Shown: positions 1-7,388 of the stretch, piece by piece | How the letters are laid out: each line of letters begins with the position of its first letter | Numbering within the stretch: position 1 is the first letter of the stretch | NCBI GenBank assembly: GCA_017613135.1 | Contig: JAGAEN010000013.1 | Coordinates: 1-40,842, forward strand | Length of the DNA stretch: 40,842 nucleotides | From: Candidatus Saccharimonadota bacterium | Lineage (GTDB): Bacteria > Patescibacteriota > Saccharimonadia > Saccharimonadales > Saccharimonadaceae | Reading direction: 5' to 3' | Notes under the pieces: model-generated | What the model was told of the DNA's origin: nothing | The model's input: the letters and a program-made list of their open reading frames with translations, nothing else | Database searches by the model: none | Made by a program: the position numbers and the translations under genes

Positions 1-1098
1 GACAGAAGAAAGAGTAGCAGAGACTTTACCAGTCGTACTATCATAGGTTGCTGGAGTTAAGCTAGAGCTTGCACAGGAGAATTCTTGAAGAGTACCGGAA
101 GAGGCTACCCAGACTGGGTAGAGTATCATACCTTTTGTAGCGAGAGTGGTAGAAGGTACCGTGAGAGTTTCATTTGGACCATAAATAGTGCTAGCATTTG
201 TAGTAGTAAAATCTGTACTCCAGCCAGCAAAGCCATAACCTTCTCGTTTGTAGTTTGGTGCGATAAGGTTAATGGTGGTGGCGGAAGTGCCCACACTAAT
301 CTTTCCAGCAGTAGGTGAAGAAGAAATAGAGCCGAGTGAGTCCATTGAGCCAACTATATCACTAGCGTTAGGCGCATAGCAGACATAGCCGGCTGGACAA
401 TCTGCTTGATCTAATGGGTCAAATGATATTTCAGGGGCGGGAGCCGAATTTGGGTGGACCAGCGTATATTTCACCTGCCCCACATATGTCCCCGCATGTT
501 GTGTTCGTGAGATATATGCCCGGTAAGTCGTCGTAAAGTTAGATCCTAAAGCTCCCGTCCCTACGTCAGTACTGGACGGATAATATAATACTTTAGTATA
601 TTCATTTGGCACCACTGCATAATCTGAGAAGTCTGGGTCACCCGTCTGTCTCGTAGTATCATCAGTAGAACCCGCGATAATCGGATAATAAGATGAGCCA
701 GCCTTAGTTAGTTTCATCGCCCAATTAGAAGTATTACCCGTCGTCGCAAGACCAGTCACGATATCATTTGTACTATCTAGTGTAGAATCGGCCAGTACCG
801 TCTTACCATATTCGTCATCAGTGTAACCAATGGCATACACTGCATAACCAGAATTATCATTACATACTACCTTAGCATTAGTCGTACCAATATTCTCTTC
901 TAAGTGAGCATTAAGTATCGACTTCGTATGCGCCGTACTCACCGTACCCGTCATCGAACAAGCTACCGGTACAGTAATCTCAACGGTATCCACAGTCCCT
1001 TCTGCTTTTACTCCCGGCAAGGTCAAAGCCACCGCAGAAAAAAGCGTCAAAATTAATAATGCGCTTATAGTTATTTTTTCAATCCTACCAACTTTCAT
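1..1098 (-). CDS. Secreted surface protein, FISUMP-type relative (C-terminus cut by window edge)
   Basis: The frame is open from the ATG at 1098 to the window edge, giving 366 codons without a stop. Residues 1-30 form a signal peptide (charged start, hydrophobic core, VKA/E cleavage region). Residues ~30-220 are a Thr/Ser-rich module closely matching the start of the protein at 25721-27346; both share the run VGQVKYTLVHPN or IGQVKYTLVHPN. Residues ~268-320 contain GYGFAGWSTD and end in ILYPVWV, which fits an InlB B-repeat/Flg_new (Listeria-Bacteroides repeat) domain. The last visible part (EFSC...ATYDSTTGKVSATL) resembles the lead-in to a Fib_succ_major domain, but that domain would lie outside the window. 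The likely role is a cell-surface adhesin; this is inference from domain type. The start is supported by TGC-TATGAT placed 6 nt before the ATG. Confidence 0.85.
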   Translation of the reverse strand, partial: MKVGRIEKITISALLILTLFSAVALTLPGVKAEGTVDTVEITVPVACSMTGTVSTAHTKSILNAHLEENIGTTNAKVVCNDNSGYAVYAIGYTDDEYGKTVLADSTLDSTNDIVTGLATTGNTSNWAMKLTKAGSSYYPIIAGSTDDTTRQTGDPDFSDYAVVPNEYTKVLYYPSSTDVGTGALGSNFTTTYRAYISRTQHAGTYVGQVKYTLVHPNSAPAPEISFDPLDQADCPAGYVCYAPNASDIVGSMDSLGSISSSPTAGKISVGTSATTINLIAPNYKREGYGFAGWSTDFTTTNASTIYGPNETLTVPSTTLATKGMILYPVWVASSGTLQEFSCASSSLTPATYDSTTGKVSATLSSV

Positions 1099-1104
1099 AT
1101 CTCC

Positions 1105-1113
1105 ATCATAGCA
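1105..1113 (-). promoter_or_regulatory. Extended -10 of the 1-1098 gene
   Basis: On the minus strand, TGC-TATGAT is followed by exactly 6 nt and then ATG (1096-1098). No Shine-Dalgarno fits the spacing, so the transcript would begin at or next to the start codon. Confidence 0.55.
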
Positions 1114-1140
1114 CAAGCACAATTTAAGCGCAAGTGTTTT

Positions 1141-2910
1141 TTAATTTCTTTTTAACATTACTGTGAAAGCTTCGCTCGGAATATCAATTTTGCCAAATCT
1201 TTTCATTCGCGCTTTGCCACGTTTTTGCTTTTCAAGTAGTTTTGCCTTCCTATCACGATCGCCTGTGTGAATCTTCACCGTCACATCCTTACGATACGCC
1301 CCGATTGTCTCACGTGCAATCACCCTTGCACCAATCGCCGCTTGAAGTGCTACTTCCCAGTTTTGCCGCGGAATCACTTCTTTTAGTTTCTTTGTCACTT
1401 CCCGACCGATGCCGTCCGCTTCACTTCTGTGAGCCATCACCGACAAAGCATCCATTTTGTGCCCACCCACCAGAAAATCCACTCGCACCAAATCTTCCAT
1501 TCGGTAACCATTTAGTTCATAATTAAACGACGCATAGCCCGAAGTCGCTGACTTTAATTGGTCATAAAAATCCGTGAGAAGATTCGCCATCGGCGCCTCA
1601 AAATCAATCACCGCCCGATCCTCAATATACGACACATTGGTCTGATGCCCCCGCTTTTCATTGATGAGATTTAACACATTTCCAATCATCGGCTTCGGCA
1701 AAATAATCTCGCCCTTGACCCACGGCTCGCGAATTTCTTTAATCTCCGAAGCGTCCGGCAAATCCGCCGCCGATTTAATCTCGCGCACTTCGCCATTATT
1801 CATCACCACTTCATAGTTTGTCGACGGGTTCGTGACAATTAAGTCCAATCCAAATTCTCTCTCCAACCGCTCCTTAATAATATCCATGTGAAGAAGCCCC
1901 AAAAATCCAATCCGAAGCCCAAATCCCAGGACCGGCGAATTCTCCGGCTCGTATCGGAGCGCCGAGTCAGACAATGCTAGTTTTTCAATCGCTTCTTTAA
2001 GCTCCTTATACTGGTCGTTTGACACCGGGAAAAACCCAGCATAGACAAACGGCAAAACATTCTTATAACCAGGAAGCGGTGTCTGCGCTGGAGCCTTCGC
2101 CAGCGTCACCGTATCGCCCACTCGCGCTTCGCGCGTGGTCTTCAAATTTGTCACGATATAACCAATTTCTCCAGTCAAAAGCTTTTCTCTCGGCGACATT
2201 TTTGGCGTCAAAATCCCCACTTCAAGCGCCAAGCCCTTCGTCCCCGCTGCCATCATCAAGATTTCGGAGTTTTTTAGTATTTCTCCATCAAACACCCGCA
2301 CATAAAGCACCACCCCCCGATAATCATCAAAATACGAATCAAATATCAGCGCCCGCGTCTTATCAAAACTATTATTCTTTATATCATCTAGTTCGACTAT
2401 TCTATCCAATATTTTATCCACATTATATCCAGTCTTTCCGCTCACTTCTATTATTTCATCCCTACTGCAACCTAAAAGATTTATTATCTGCTTCGCCACC
2501 CCGTCAACATCCGCCGCAGGCAAATCTACCTTATTAATCACCGGAATAATCGTAAGATCCTGTTCCAAAGCAAGATACACATTAGCCAGCGTCTGCGCCT
2601 GAATCCCTTGCGTCGCATCCACCACCAGAACAGCCGCTTCCACCGCCTGCAAAGACCGCGACACTTCATACGAAAAATCCACGTGCCCCGGCGTATCAAT
2701 CAAATTCAAAGTGTAACCCTTCCACTGCATCGTCACCGGCGTGAGTTTAATCGTAATCCCTTTCTCACGTTCGAGTTCCATCGAATCAAGTAGCTGGTCT
2801 TTCATTTCTCGCTTTTCTACTGTACCGGTCAGTTCCATCATCCGGTCAGCAATCGTCGATTTCCCATGATCAATATGCGCAATAATACAAAAATTCCGAA
2901 TCTTATCCAT
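1141..2910 (-). CDS. lepA: Elongation factor 4 (LepA), ribosome back-translocase GTPase
   Basis: The 589-aa product has the usual LepA length (~600). It carries the translational-GTPase motifs G1 AHIDHGKS (11-18), G2 around REKGITIK (48-55), G3 DTPGH (72-76) and G4 NKVD (126-129). The LepA-specific C-terminus is present, with GHQTNVSYIEDRA and the Lys/Arg-rich KQKRGKARMKRFGK. The family acts on stalled or mistranslocated ribosomes under stress. The start lies 10 nt after the pnp stop, so the two genes are probably one transcript. A closer upstream start would remove part of the G1 region's lead-in, so the ATG at 2910 is secure. Nothing looks degenerate. Confidence 0.97.
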   Translation of the reverse strand: MDKIRNFCIIAHIDHGKSTIADRMMELTGTVEKREMKDQLLDSMELEREKGITIKLTPVTMQWKGYTLNLIDTPGHVDFSYEVSRSLQAVEAAVLVVDATQGIQAQTLANVYLALEQDLTIIPVINKVDLPAADVDGVAKQIINLLGCSRDEIIEVSGKTGYNVDKILDRIVELDDIKNNSFDKTRALIFDSYFDDYRGVVLYVRVFDGEILKNSEILMMAAGTKGLALEVGILTPKMSPREKLLTGEIGYIVTNLKTTREARVGDTVTLAKAPAQTPLPGYKNVLPFVYAGFFPVSNDQYKELKEAIEKLALSDSALRYEPENSPVLGFGLRIGFLGLLHMDIIKERLEREFGLDLIVTNPSTNYEVVMNNGEVREIKSAADLPDASEIKEIREPWVKGEIILPKPMIGNVLNLINEKRGHQTNVSYIEDRAVIDFEAPMANLLTDFYDQLKSATSGYASFNYELNGYRMEDLVRVDFLVGGHKMDALSVMAHRSEADGIGREVTKKLKEVIPRQNWEVALQAAIGARVIARETIGAYRKDVTVKIHTGDRDRKAKLLEKQKRGKARMKRFGKIDIPSEAFTVMLKRN

Positions 2911-2920
2911 ATATAATATA

Positions 2921-5098
2921 TTATTTATCCACCCCTATCATCGACAGTGACAATTTACCATTATCAATCGCCACGAGTCTCACGCGGACCTTATCGCCCA
3001 CATGCAAGACTTCTTCGACTTTTTTCAGCCTTCGCCCTTCCACAATTTGCGAAATATGTAACATCCCGTCAATCCCTGGCATTATATTCACAAATGCCCC
3101 GAAATCTTTAATCGTCACCACTGTACCATTGTAGATTTTACCCACTTCCGGCTCTTCAGTAAGCGACTTCACCCACTCAAGAGCCTTTTTGATGCTCTCC
3201 GGGTCTTTACCGGAAATCGTCACCAACCCCGAATCCTCAATATCCACCTCAGCACCAGTCTCGGTAGTGATTTTGTTAATCATCTCGCCACCTTTACCAA
3301 TCACCGCCCCAATTTTATCTGGATTAATCATCAATTTTTCAATCCTCGGCGCGTACGGCGAAATCTCTGCCCGCGGTTTATCAATCACTTCTAAGATATG
3401 TTTCAAAATAAACATCCGACCTTCGTGCGATTGCTTCAAAGCTTTTTCCATAATCTCTACCGGCAGGCCATGTACTTTCATATCCATCTGAAGCGCGGTG
3501 ATACCTTCCGTAGTCCCCGTCACCTTGAAATCCATATCACCAGCAAAATCTTCCGCATCCATGAGATCAGTTAAGACATATGCCTTATCAATATCCGAAG
3601 CCTCAATCGGCTGACCTTTTGGCACATCCACCATCAGGCCCATCGCCACGCCAGACACTGGTCTTTTAAGAGGCACACCAGCATCCATTAAAGCCATACA
3701 AGACGAACAAGTCGCCGCCATCGATGTCGAACCATTCTGCGACATTATTTCAGTCACCGAACGAATCGCGTAAGGGAACTCTTCCTCACTCGGCAAAACC
3801 GGCAAAAGCGCTCTCTCCGCCAAATACCCGTGCCCAATTTCACGACGCCCAGGCGAACCAATCCGCCCCGGCTCACCTACAGTATAAGATGGCGCATTAT
3901 AGTGATGCATATAGCGCCTTTTACCGTCGGTCACTTCCATTGTATCTACCTCTTGCGCATAAGAAAGCGGCGCCAAAGTCACGATATTCATCGCCTGTGT
4001 CACCCCACGCGTAAAGAGAGAAGAACCGTGCGTTCTTGGTAAAATACCAACCTGCGAAGATAGCGGCCTCACCTCAGTGAGTTTCCGTCCATCCGGCCGC
4101 ACACCTTCCTCTAAGATACCTCTTCTTACTTCCTTATGTACCGCTAATTCAAATGCCTGGTCATACACGTCACGCAAATTCTCATCATACCACTCTACCT
4201 TCTCATTATCTGTCTCACCCTGGCCGTGTTTTAGAGCCATCTCATCGTGCATCGCATATTTAATATCATCGAGCATATGCGCTCTTTCCATCACATTTCC
4301 ACGAATCTTCGAGCCAAATTTCCCCTCAGTCCATTTCGCCACTTCTTCCATCACCGCTTCATCCGGCAAAACTAGTTCATATTCTTGCTCTGGCGCGTTG
4401 ACGTGCTTAGCTAATTCTCTCTGTAAATCAAGCACCGGTTGCACATTTTCCACCGCCCAGTGCATTGCCTCGACAATCGTCTCTTCCGGCACTTCTTTCG
4501 CTCCGGCTTCCACCATCATCACCTTACCATCTTTACATGCCACTACTAAATCAAGCGGCGACTGTTCTCTTTCTTCTGGCGACAAAAATGCCTTAAACTC
4601 GCCACCAATTCGCCCAATTCTCACTCCCGCTACGGGCCCATCAAATGGCACCCCAGCGTTTAAGAGAGCCGACGACGCCGCAATCATCGCCACGCAGTCT
4701 GGCCGAAAACTCGGGTCCATCGATAACACCGTACAAACTACCTGCACTTCTTGGCGATAACCTTTCGGAAACAGCGGTCGAATCGGCCGGTCTATGAGCC
4801 GCCCCACCAGCACTGCTTCATCCGCTGGCTTCCCCTCACGCTTAATAAATTTCGACCCACTAATTTTCCCCGCCGCATAAAACTTCTCTTCATAATCAAT
4901 AGAGAGCGGGAAGAAATCCTGCACTACCGGCTTCGTCCCCACAACTACCGACCCCAGTACCACAGTATCCCCGTAGGTCACTAGTACCGACGAAGTCGTC
5001 CTAAATCCCACCCGATTCACCTCAAGCGTCAACTTTCGCCCCAGCCACTCGGTCGAGACCGCCACCGTCTTCTTGCCATTAGGGTTAATTATATCCAT
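2921..5098 (-). CDS. pnp: Polyribonucleotide nucleotidyltransferase (PNPase)
   Basis: The 725-aa protein matches full PNPase architecture. The first RNase PH core contains FFPLSIDYEEKFYAAGK. The second RNase PH core contains HGSSLFTRGVTQAM and the metal/catalytic DAEDFAGDMDFKVTGT. A KH domain follows with GKGG near residues 601-604, then an S1 domain (~649-725, GTVVTIKDFGAFVNI). It is a phosphorolytic 3'-5' exoribonuclease of mRNA decay. The start is preceded by AAAGGA at good spacing. It has its own promoter at 5179-5207 and a leader of about 75 nt with a hairpin (5123-5149). It is followed after 10 nt by lepA. Divergent from the small gene at 5255. Confidence 0.97.
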   Translation of the reverse strand: MDIINPNGKKTVAVSTEWLGRKLTLEVNRVGFRTTSSVLVTYGDTVVLGSVVVGTKPVVQDFFPLSIDYEEKFYAAGKISGSKFIKREGKPADEAVLVGRLIDRPIRPLFPKGYRQEVQVVCTVLSMDPSFRPDCVAMIAASSALLNAGVPFDGPVAGVRIGRIGGEFKAFLSPEEREQSPLDLVVACKDGKVMMVEAGAKEVPEETIVEAMHWAVENVQPVLDLQRELAKHVNAPEQEYELVLPDEAVMEEVAKWTEGKFGSKIRGNVMERAHMLDDIKYAMHDEMALKHGQGETDNEKVEWYDENLRDVYDQAFELAVHKEVRRGILEEGVRPDGRKLTEVRPLSSQVGILPRTHGSSLFTRGVTQAMNIVTLAPLSYAQEVDTMEVTDGKRRYMHHYNAPSYTVGEPGRIGSPGRREIGHGYLAERALLPVLPSEEEFPYAIRSVTEIMSQNGSTSMAATCSSCMALMDAGVPLKRPVSGVAMGLMVDVPKGQPIEASDIDKAYVLTDLMDAEDFAGDMDFKVTGTTEGITALQMDMKVHGLPVEIMEKALKQSHEGRMFILKHILEVIDKPRAEISPYAPRIEKLMINPDKIGAVIGKGGEMINKITTETGAEVDIEDSGLVTISGKDPESIKKALEWVKSLTEEPEVGKIYNGTVVTIKDFGAFVNIMPGIDGMLHISQIVEGRRLKKVEEVLHVGDKVRVRLVAIDNGKLSLSMIGVDK

Positions 5099-5122
5099 AA
5101 AATATCCTTTCTCGGGAAAACA

Positions 5123-5149
5123 TCAGATATCTACCCCTGTCAGATATCT
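5123..5149 (-). promoter_or_regulatory. Repeat/hairpin in the pnp leader
   Basis: TCAGATATCT occurs twice, at 5123-5132 and 5140-5149, 17 bp apart. Because AGATATCT is itself a palindrome, the pair can act either as a tandem operator or as a 9-bp RNA stem (CAGATATCT with AGATATCTG) around a short G-rich loop. It lies in the transcribed leader between the promoter and the ribosome binding site. In E. coli, pnp is autoregulated through a leader stem-loop; a similar role here is inference. Confidence 0.5.
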
Positions 5150-5178
5150 GCCGTCTTCCCTTTGTTAATGTTGCTTCC

Positions 5179-5207
5179 ATTATATCAAACCTTGACTTTT
5201 TTGGCAA
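5179..5207 (-). promoter_or_regulatory. pnp promoter
   Basis: Minus-strand TTGCCA (5202-5207), a 17-bp spacer ending in TGA, and TATAAT (5179-5184). Its -35 interleaves with the -35 of the opposite promoter at 5192-5220, so polymerase should not occupy both at once. Confidence 0.75.
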
Positions 5208-5220
5208 AGTGTGCTATAAT
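5192..5220 (+). promoter_or_regulatory. Promoter of the 5255 gene
   Basis: TTGACT (5192-5197), a 17-bp spacer ending in GTGTGC, and TATAAT (5215-5220). It overlaps the pnp promoter on the other strand. The AAGTGTGN-TATAAT context recurs at other leadered genes here. Confidence 0.8.
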
Positions 5221-5254
5221 AGTAATAATTATCCATTTTAGGAGGGTAAAATAG

Positions 5255-5578
5255 ATGATTAATATCGTACACGTTGAGTATCACTGCAACGATCAGCGCC
5301 GTATCAGCGCTATCGAAATCAAACTCAAGTCCTTTAACCAGAACGAAAAAGACAAAGTGTTGTCTGGCCACTATCTGGTCGCTACCATCTCTGCCGCCTT
5401 TTTCAAGACTACACTGCTTACCGATTCGGGAAAATCACTGAGAACTACCCCTAATCCTAAGCGTAGCAACATCGCAGATTTGTTCATCGACCTCAAAGAA
5501 AACAGTCTGACATTCACAGACGTCGCCAGATTCCTCGACGCCTTCCAAAAGGCTCTCGACGAAACTAACCTATTCTAG
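5255..5578 (+). CDS. Small protein of unknown function (107 aa)
   Basis: The gene is clearly expressed in design: a near-consensus promoter, AGGAGG at 5240-5245 nine bases before the ATG, and a strong terminator at 5596-5622. The product is soluble-looking, with no signal peptide or membrane span. It is mixed alpha/beta in appearance and contains SFNQNEKDKVLSGHYLV and a C-terminal amphipathic helix (FTDVARFLDAFQKALDE). I do not recognise the family. It sits alone between divergent pnp and convergent rpsO, both RNA/translation genes, which is weak context at best. Confidence 0.8.
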   Translation: MINIVHVEYHCNDQRRISAIEIKLKSFNQNEKDKVLSGHYLVATISAAFFKTTLLTDSGKSLRTTPNPKRSNIADLFIDLKENSLTFTDVARFLDAFQKALDETNLF

Positions 5579-5595
5579 TCTTTGTTCTAACCACC

Positions 5596-5622
5596 AAAAA
5601 CCCGCCTTTATGGCGGGTTTTT
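5596..5622. terminator. Bidirectional intrinsic terminator
   Basis: AAACCCGCC and GGCGGGTTT form the stem around a TTTAT-type loop, flanked by an A-run on the left and a T-run on the right. It therefore serves both the 5255 gene (+) and rpsO (-), whose stop codons lie 17 and 4 nt away. Confidence 0.9.
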
Positions 5623-5626
5623 CCTA

Positions 5627-5893
5627 CTATTTCCTCAGTCCGAGCTTGGCCACAGTCTTCTTATACAGCTCAAAGTCAGTCTCTTCAAGATACTTGAGAA
5701 GCCTTTTTCGCTTCCCGACCATCTGCATCAGACCTCTTTTAGCCATAAAGTCATGTTTATTATTCTTCACATGCTCAGTCACTTCTTTGATGCGCTCTGT
5801 GAGAATAGCCACTTGAACTTCAGGAGAACCAACGTCGTCTTTATTACGAGCAACCTTGGCAATAGCTTTATCCTTATTCTCTTTTGTTATCAT
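5627..5893 (-). CDS. rpsO: 30S ribosomal protein uS15
   Basis: The 88-aa product has the family's standard length (88-89) and signature: GSPEVQVAILTERI, then KDHAS-type region KNNKHDFMAKRGLMQMVGKRKRLLKYLEE, ending LGLRK. It binds 16S rRNA early in assembly of the 30S platform. The extended -10 TGG-TATAAT lies 9 nt before the ATG, leaving a leader of only about 2-3 nt, so ribosome loading is probably leaderless or nearly so. It is divergent from truB, an rRNA/tRNA-linked gene that neighbours rpsO in many bacteria. Confidence 0.97.
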   Translation of the reverse strand: MITKENKDKAIAKVARNKDDVGSPEVQVAILTERIKEVTEHVKNNKHDFMAKRGLMQMVGKRKRLLKYLEETDFELYKKTVAKLGLRK

Positions 5894-5902
5894 AGTACCC
5901 CC

Positions 5903-5931
5903 ATTATACCACGATTTTATGGTATAATCAA
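5903..5931. promoter_or_regulatory. Back-to-back extended -10 elements of rpsO and truB
   Basis: ATTATACCA (5903-5911) and TGGTATAAT (5920-5928) are a perfect 9-bp inverted repeat. Each arm is the extended -10 of the gene on its side. rpsO also has a possible -35, TTGATT (5926-5931, minus), at 17-bp spacing; truB has none. The truB ATG is 6 nt from its -10. The two promoters must compete for polymerase. Confidence 0.75.
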
Positions 5932-5934
5932 GAG

Positions 5935-6786
5935 ATGAAAAAATACATTTCCCACCCCGAATACACCTTCGACCCCAACCAACTTCCAGACACCGAAGAC
6001 GCAGTTATTTTGATTGATAAACCCGCCGGCATTTCTAGTTTTGGTGTCGTCGCCAAAGTTCGTGGCGCCTTAAAACTAAAATTCGGCCACAAAGTCAAAG
6101 TCGGCCACACCGGCACCTTAGACCCTTTCGCCACCGGCCTTTTGATTCTTTTATCCGGCAAAATGACCAAAAAATCTTCCGAATTTCTAAAACTCGACAA
6201 AACCTACGAGGCAACCTTACGTCTCGGCTACACTTCCACCACCGGCGACCCGGAGGGGGAAATTACTGAATTTGTGGCACCAGAGACACACCTTTCGAGG
6301 AGCATAAATGCCGACGGGGCATTTACGGAGCGACCGAGCCCCGTAACGACGGAACAACGCAGCGAGAGAGAACCGAGCTTGCTCGGTTCTCCGAGCAAGG
6401 CAGTTCCGTCACGGAACGAGACGGGAGCGAGGGAGCGTTCCGAGATAGATGTATCCCTGGTGCTTAGCAATTTTATTGGCACCATCCCCCAAACCGTTCC
6501 AAAATTCAGCGCCGTAAAAATCAATGGCGAGCGTGCTTACAGATTAGCCCGAAAAGGAAAAGACTTCGAAACCCCAACCCGGAAAGTCACAATTTATGAA
6601 ATTGATTTATTAAACTATGAATACCCCGAGCTTAAAATCAAAGTCCATTGTAGCTCCGGCACCTACATCAGGACTCTCGCCGAAGACATCGGTAAAGCTC
6701 TCGGCACCGGCGCCTACCTCACGGCACTCCGCCGCACCGAAATTGGCACATTTAGCATCAAAGATGCTATAATAAACTTATGTTAG
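5935..6786 (+). CDS. truB: tRNA pseudouridine(55) synthase with an in-frame inserted segment
   Basis: TruB isomerises U55 of the tRNA T-loop. The core is intact: LIDKPAGISS (27-36), the catalytic loop KVGHTGTLDPFATGLL with Asp63, PKFSAVKINGERAY (~189-202), and CSSGTYIRTLAEDIG (239-253). Between the STTGDPEGEI strand and the helix leading to FIGTIPQ, residues ~118-172 (about 55 aa) have no TruB counterpart I know. They are low-complexity, rich in Ser, Arg, Glu and Pro, and are encoded by a GC-richer, palindrome-packed DNA segment (6277-6463). The reading frame survives, so the gene is probably functional with a surface loop. The 3' end overlaps the next start by 7 nt. The ATG is 6 nt from an extended -10, indicating a leaderless mRNA. 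Confidence 0.95.
   Translation: MKKYISHPEYTFDPNQLPDTEDAVILIDKPAGISSFGVVAKVRGALKLKFGHKVKVGHTGTLDPFATGLLILLSGKMTKKSSEFLKLDKTYEATLRLGYTSTTGDPEGEITEFVAPETHLSRSINADGAFTERPSPVTTEQRSEREPSLLGSPSKAVPSRNETGARERSEIDVSLVLSNFIGTIPQTVPKFSAVKINGERAYRLARKGKDFETPTRKVTIYEIDLLNYEYPELKIKVHCSSGTYIRTLAEDIGKALGTGAYLTALRRTEIGTFSIKDAIINLC
6277..6463. repeat. Palindrome-rich element inserted in frame in truB
   Basis: The segment is bounded by GCACCAG (6277-6283) and its inverse CTGGTGC (6457-6463). Inside are TAAATGCC/GGCATTTA (6305-6312 with 6318-6325), an 11-bp stem with a TT loop (6368-6378 with 6381-6391, core AACCGAGC), and GTTCCGT/ACGGAAC (6403-6409 with 6411-6417). It is GC-richer than the surrounding gene and has no transposase. 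It behaves like a small palindromic repeat that landed in a coding region without breaking the frame; Rickettsia palindromic elements are a known precedent of this type. Confidence 0.65.
6765..6773 (+). promoter_or_regulatory. Extended -10 of the PRC-barrel gene, inside truB
   Basis: TGC-TATAAT in the last codons of truB, followed by exactly 6 nt and the ATG at 6780. This gives the downstream gene a leaderless transcript independent of truB. Confidence 0.65.
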
Positions 6787-7388
6787 TATCTGCAAATCGT
6801 CTTATTGGCACCCCGATTCTCAGTATGCAATCAGCCAGTTCCATCGGCACCATTGCCAATCCTATCGTCGACCCTGACACTTTCAAAATTATCGCTTTTT
6901 ACCTCGATAGTCCTCTCGCTGGTAAAGACACCAACATTTTAGACACTAAATCCATCCGCGAATATTCCCGCTACGGTTGTGTTATCGACTCCATCGAGGA
7001 GCTCATCGGAAAAGACGACGTCGTAAAAATCAGCAAAGTCATCGAACTCAATTTCGACCTCATCGGCCTCAAAGTTGAAACTAAAAAAGGTTCCCACCTC
7101 GGCAAAGTCATCGACTTTACCGTCACCAGCGAAGATTTCACTATCCAGCAAATCATCGTAAAGCGCCCACTTATTAAAAGCTTCTCCGACCCCGAACTCA
7201 CCATTCCAAGAAAGGAAATCGTCGAAGTCACCGACTACAAAATCATCGTGAAAGACGAGGAAAAAGTCATCAAGAAAAAAGCCGCCCACGAAGATTTCAT
7301 TCCAAATTTTGTTAATCCTTTCCGGACTCAAGGACAAGATCTCGCGCCAACTCGTACGAAAACCCCTGCCGAGCAAGATACTGAATAA
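6780..7388 (+). CDS. PRC-barrel domain protein
   Basis: The 202-aa protein has a PRC-barrel-like beta-rich layout. An N-terminal half (LIGTPILSMQSASSIGTIANPIVDPDTFKI..FYLDSP) is followed by a second barrel (~90-165) around LIGLKVETKKGSHLGKVIDFTV and a charged tail. PRC barrels occur in RimM and in photosystem and RNA-linked proteins; here the ligand is unknown. No membrane span. The start overlaps the truB stop by 7 nt but has its own extended -10. The last 77 nt run antisense to the 3' end of recX, so the two mRNAs would be complementary at their ends. Confidence 0.85.
   Translation: MLVSANRLIGTPILSMQSASSIGTIANPIVDPDTFKIIAFYLDSPLAGKDTNILDTKSIREYSRYGCVIDSIEELIGKDDVVKISKVIELNFDLIGLKVETKKGSHLGKVIDFTVTSEDFTIQQIIVKRPLIKSFSDPELTIPRKEIVEVTDYKIIVKDEEKVIKKKAAHEDFIPNFVNPFRTQGQDLAPTRTKTPAEQDTE

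Noticed and set aside
2019-2537. A 172-codon plus-strand frame inside lepA
   Set aside because: Antisense to the conserved GTPase region; Ser/Pro-rich shadow without start signals.
4077-4760. A 227-codon plus-strand frame inside pnp
   Set aside because: Antisense to conserved PNPase sequence, low-complexity Ser/Thr composition, no ribosome binding site.
6277-6463. Insertion sequence or its remnant
   Set aside because: No transposase, no target-site duplication that I can see, and the frame is intact; a non-autonomous palindromic repeat fits better.
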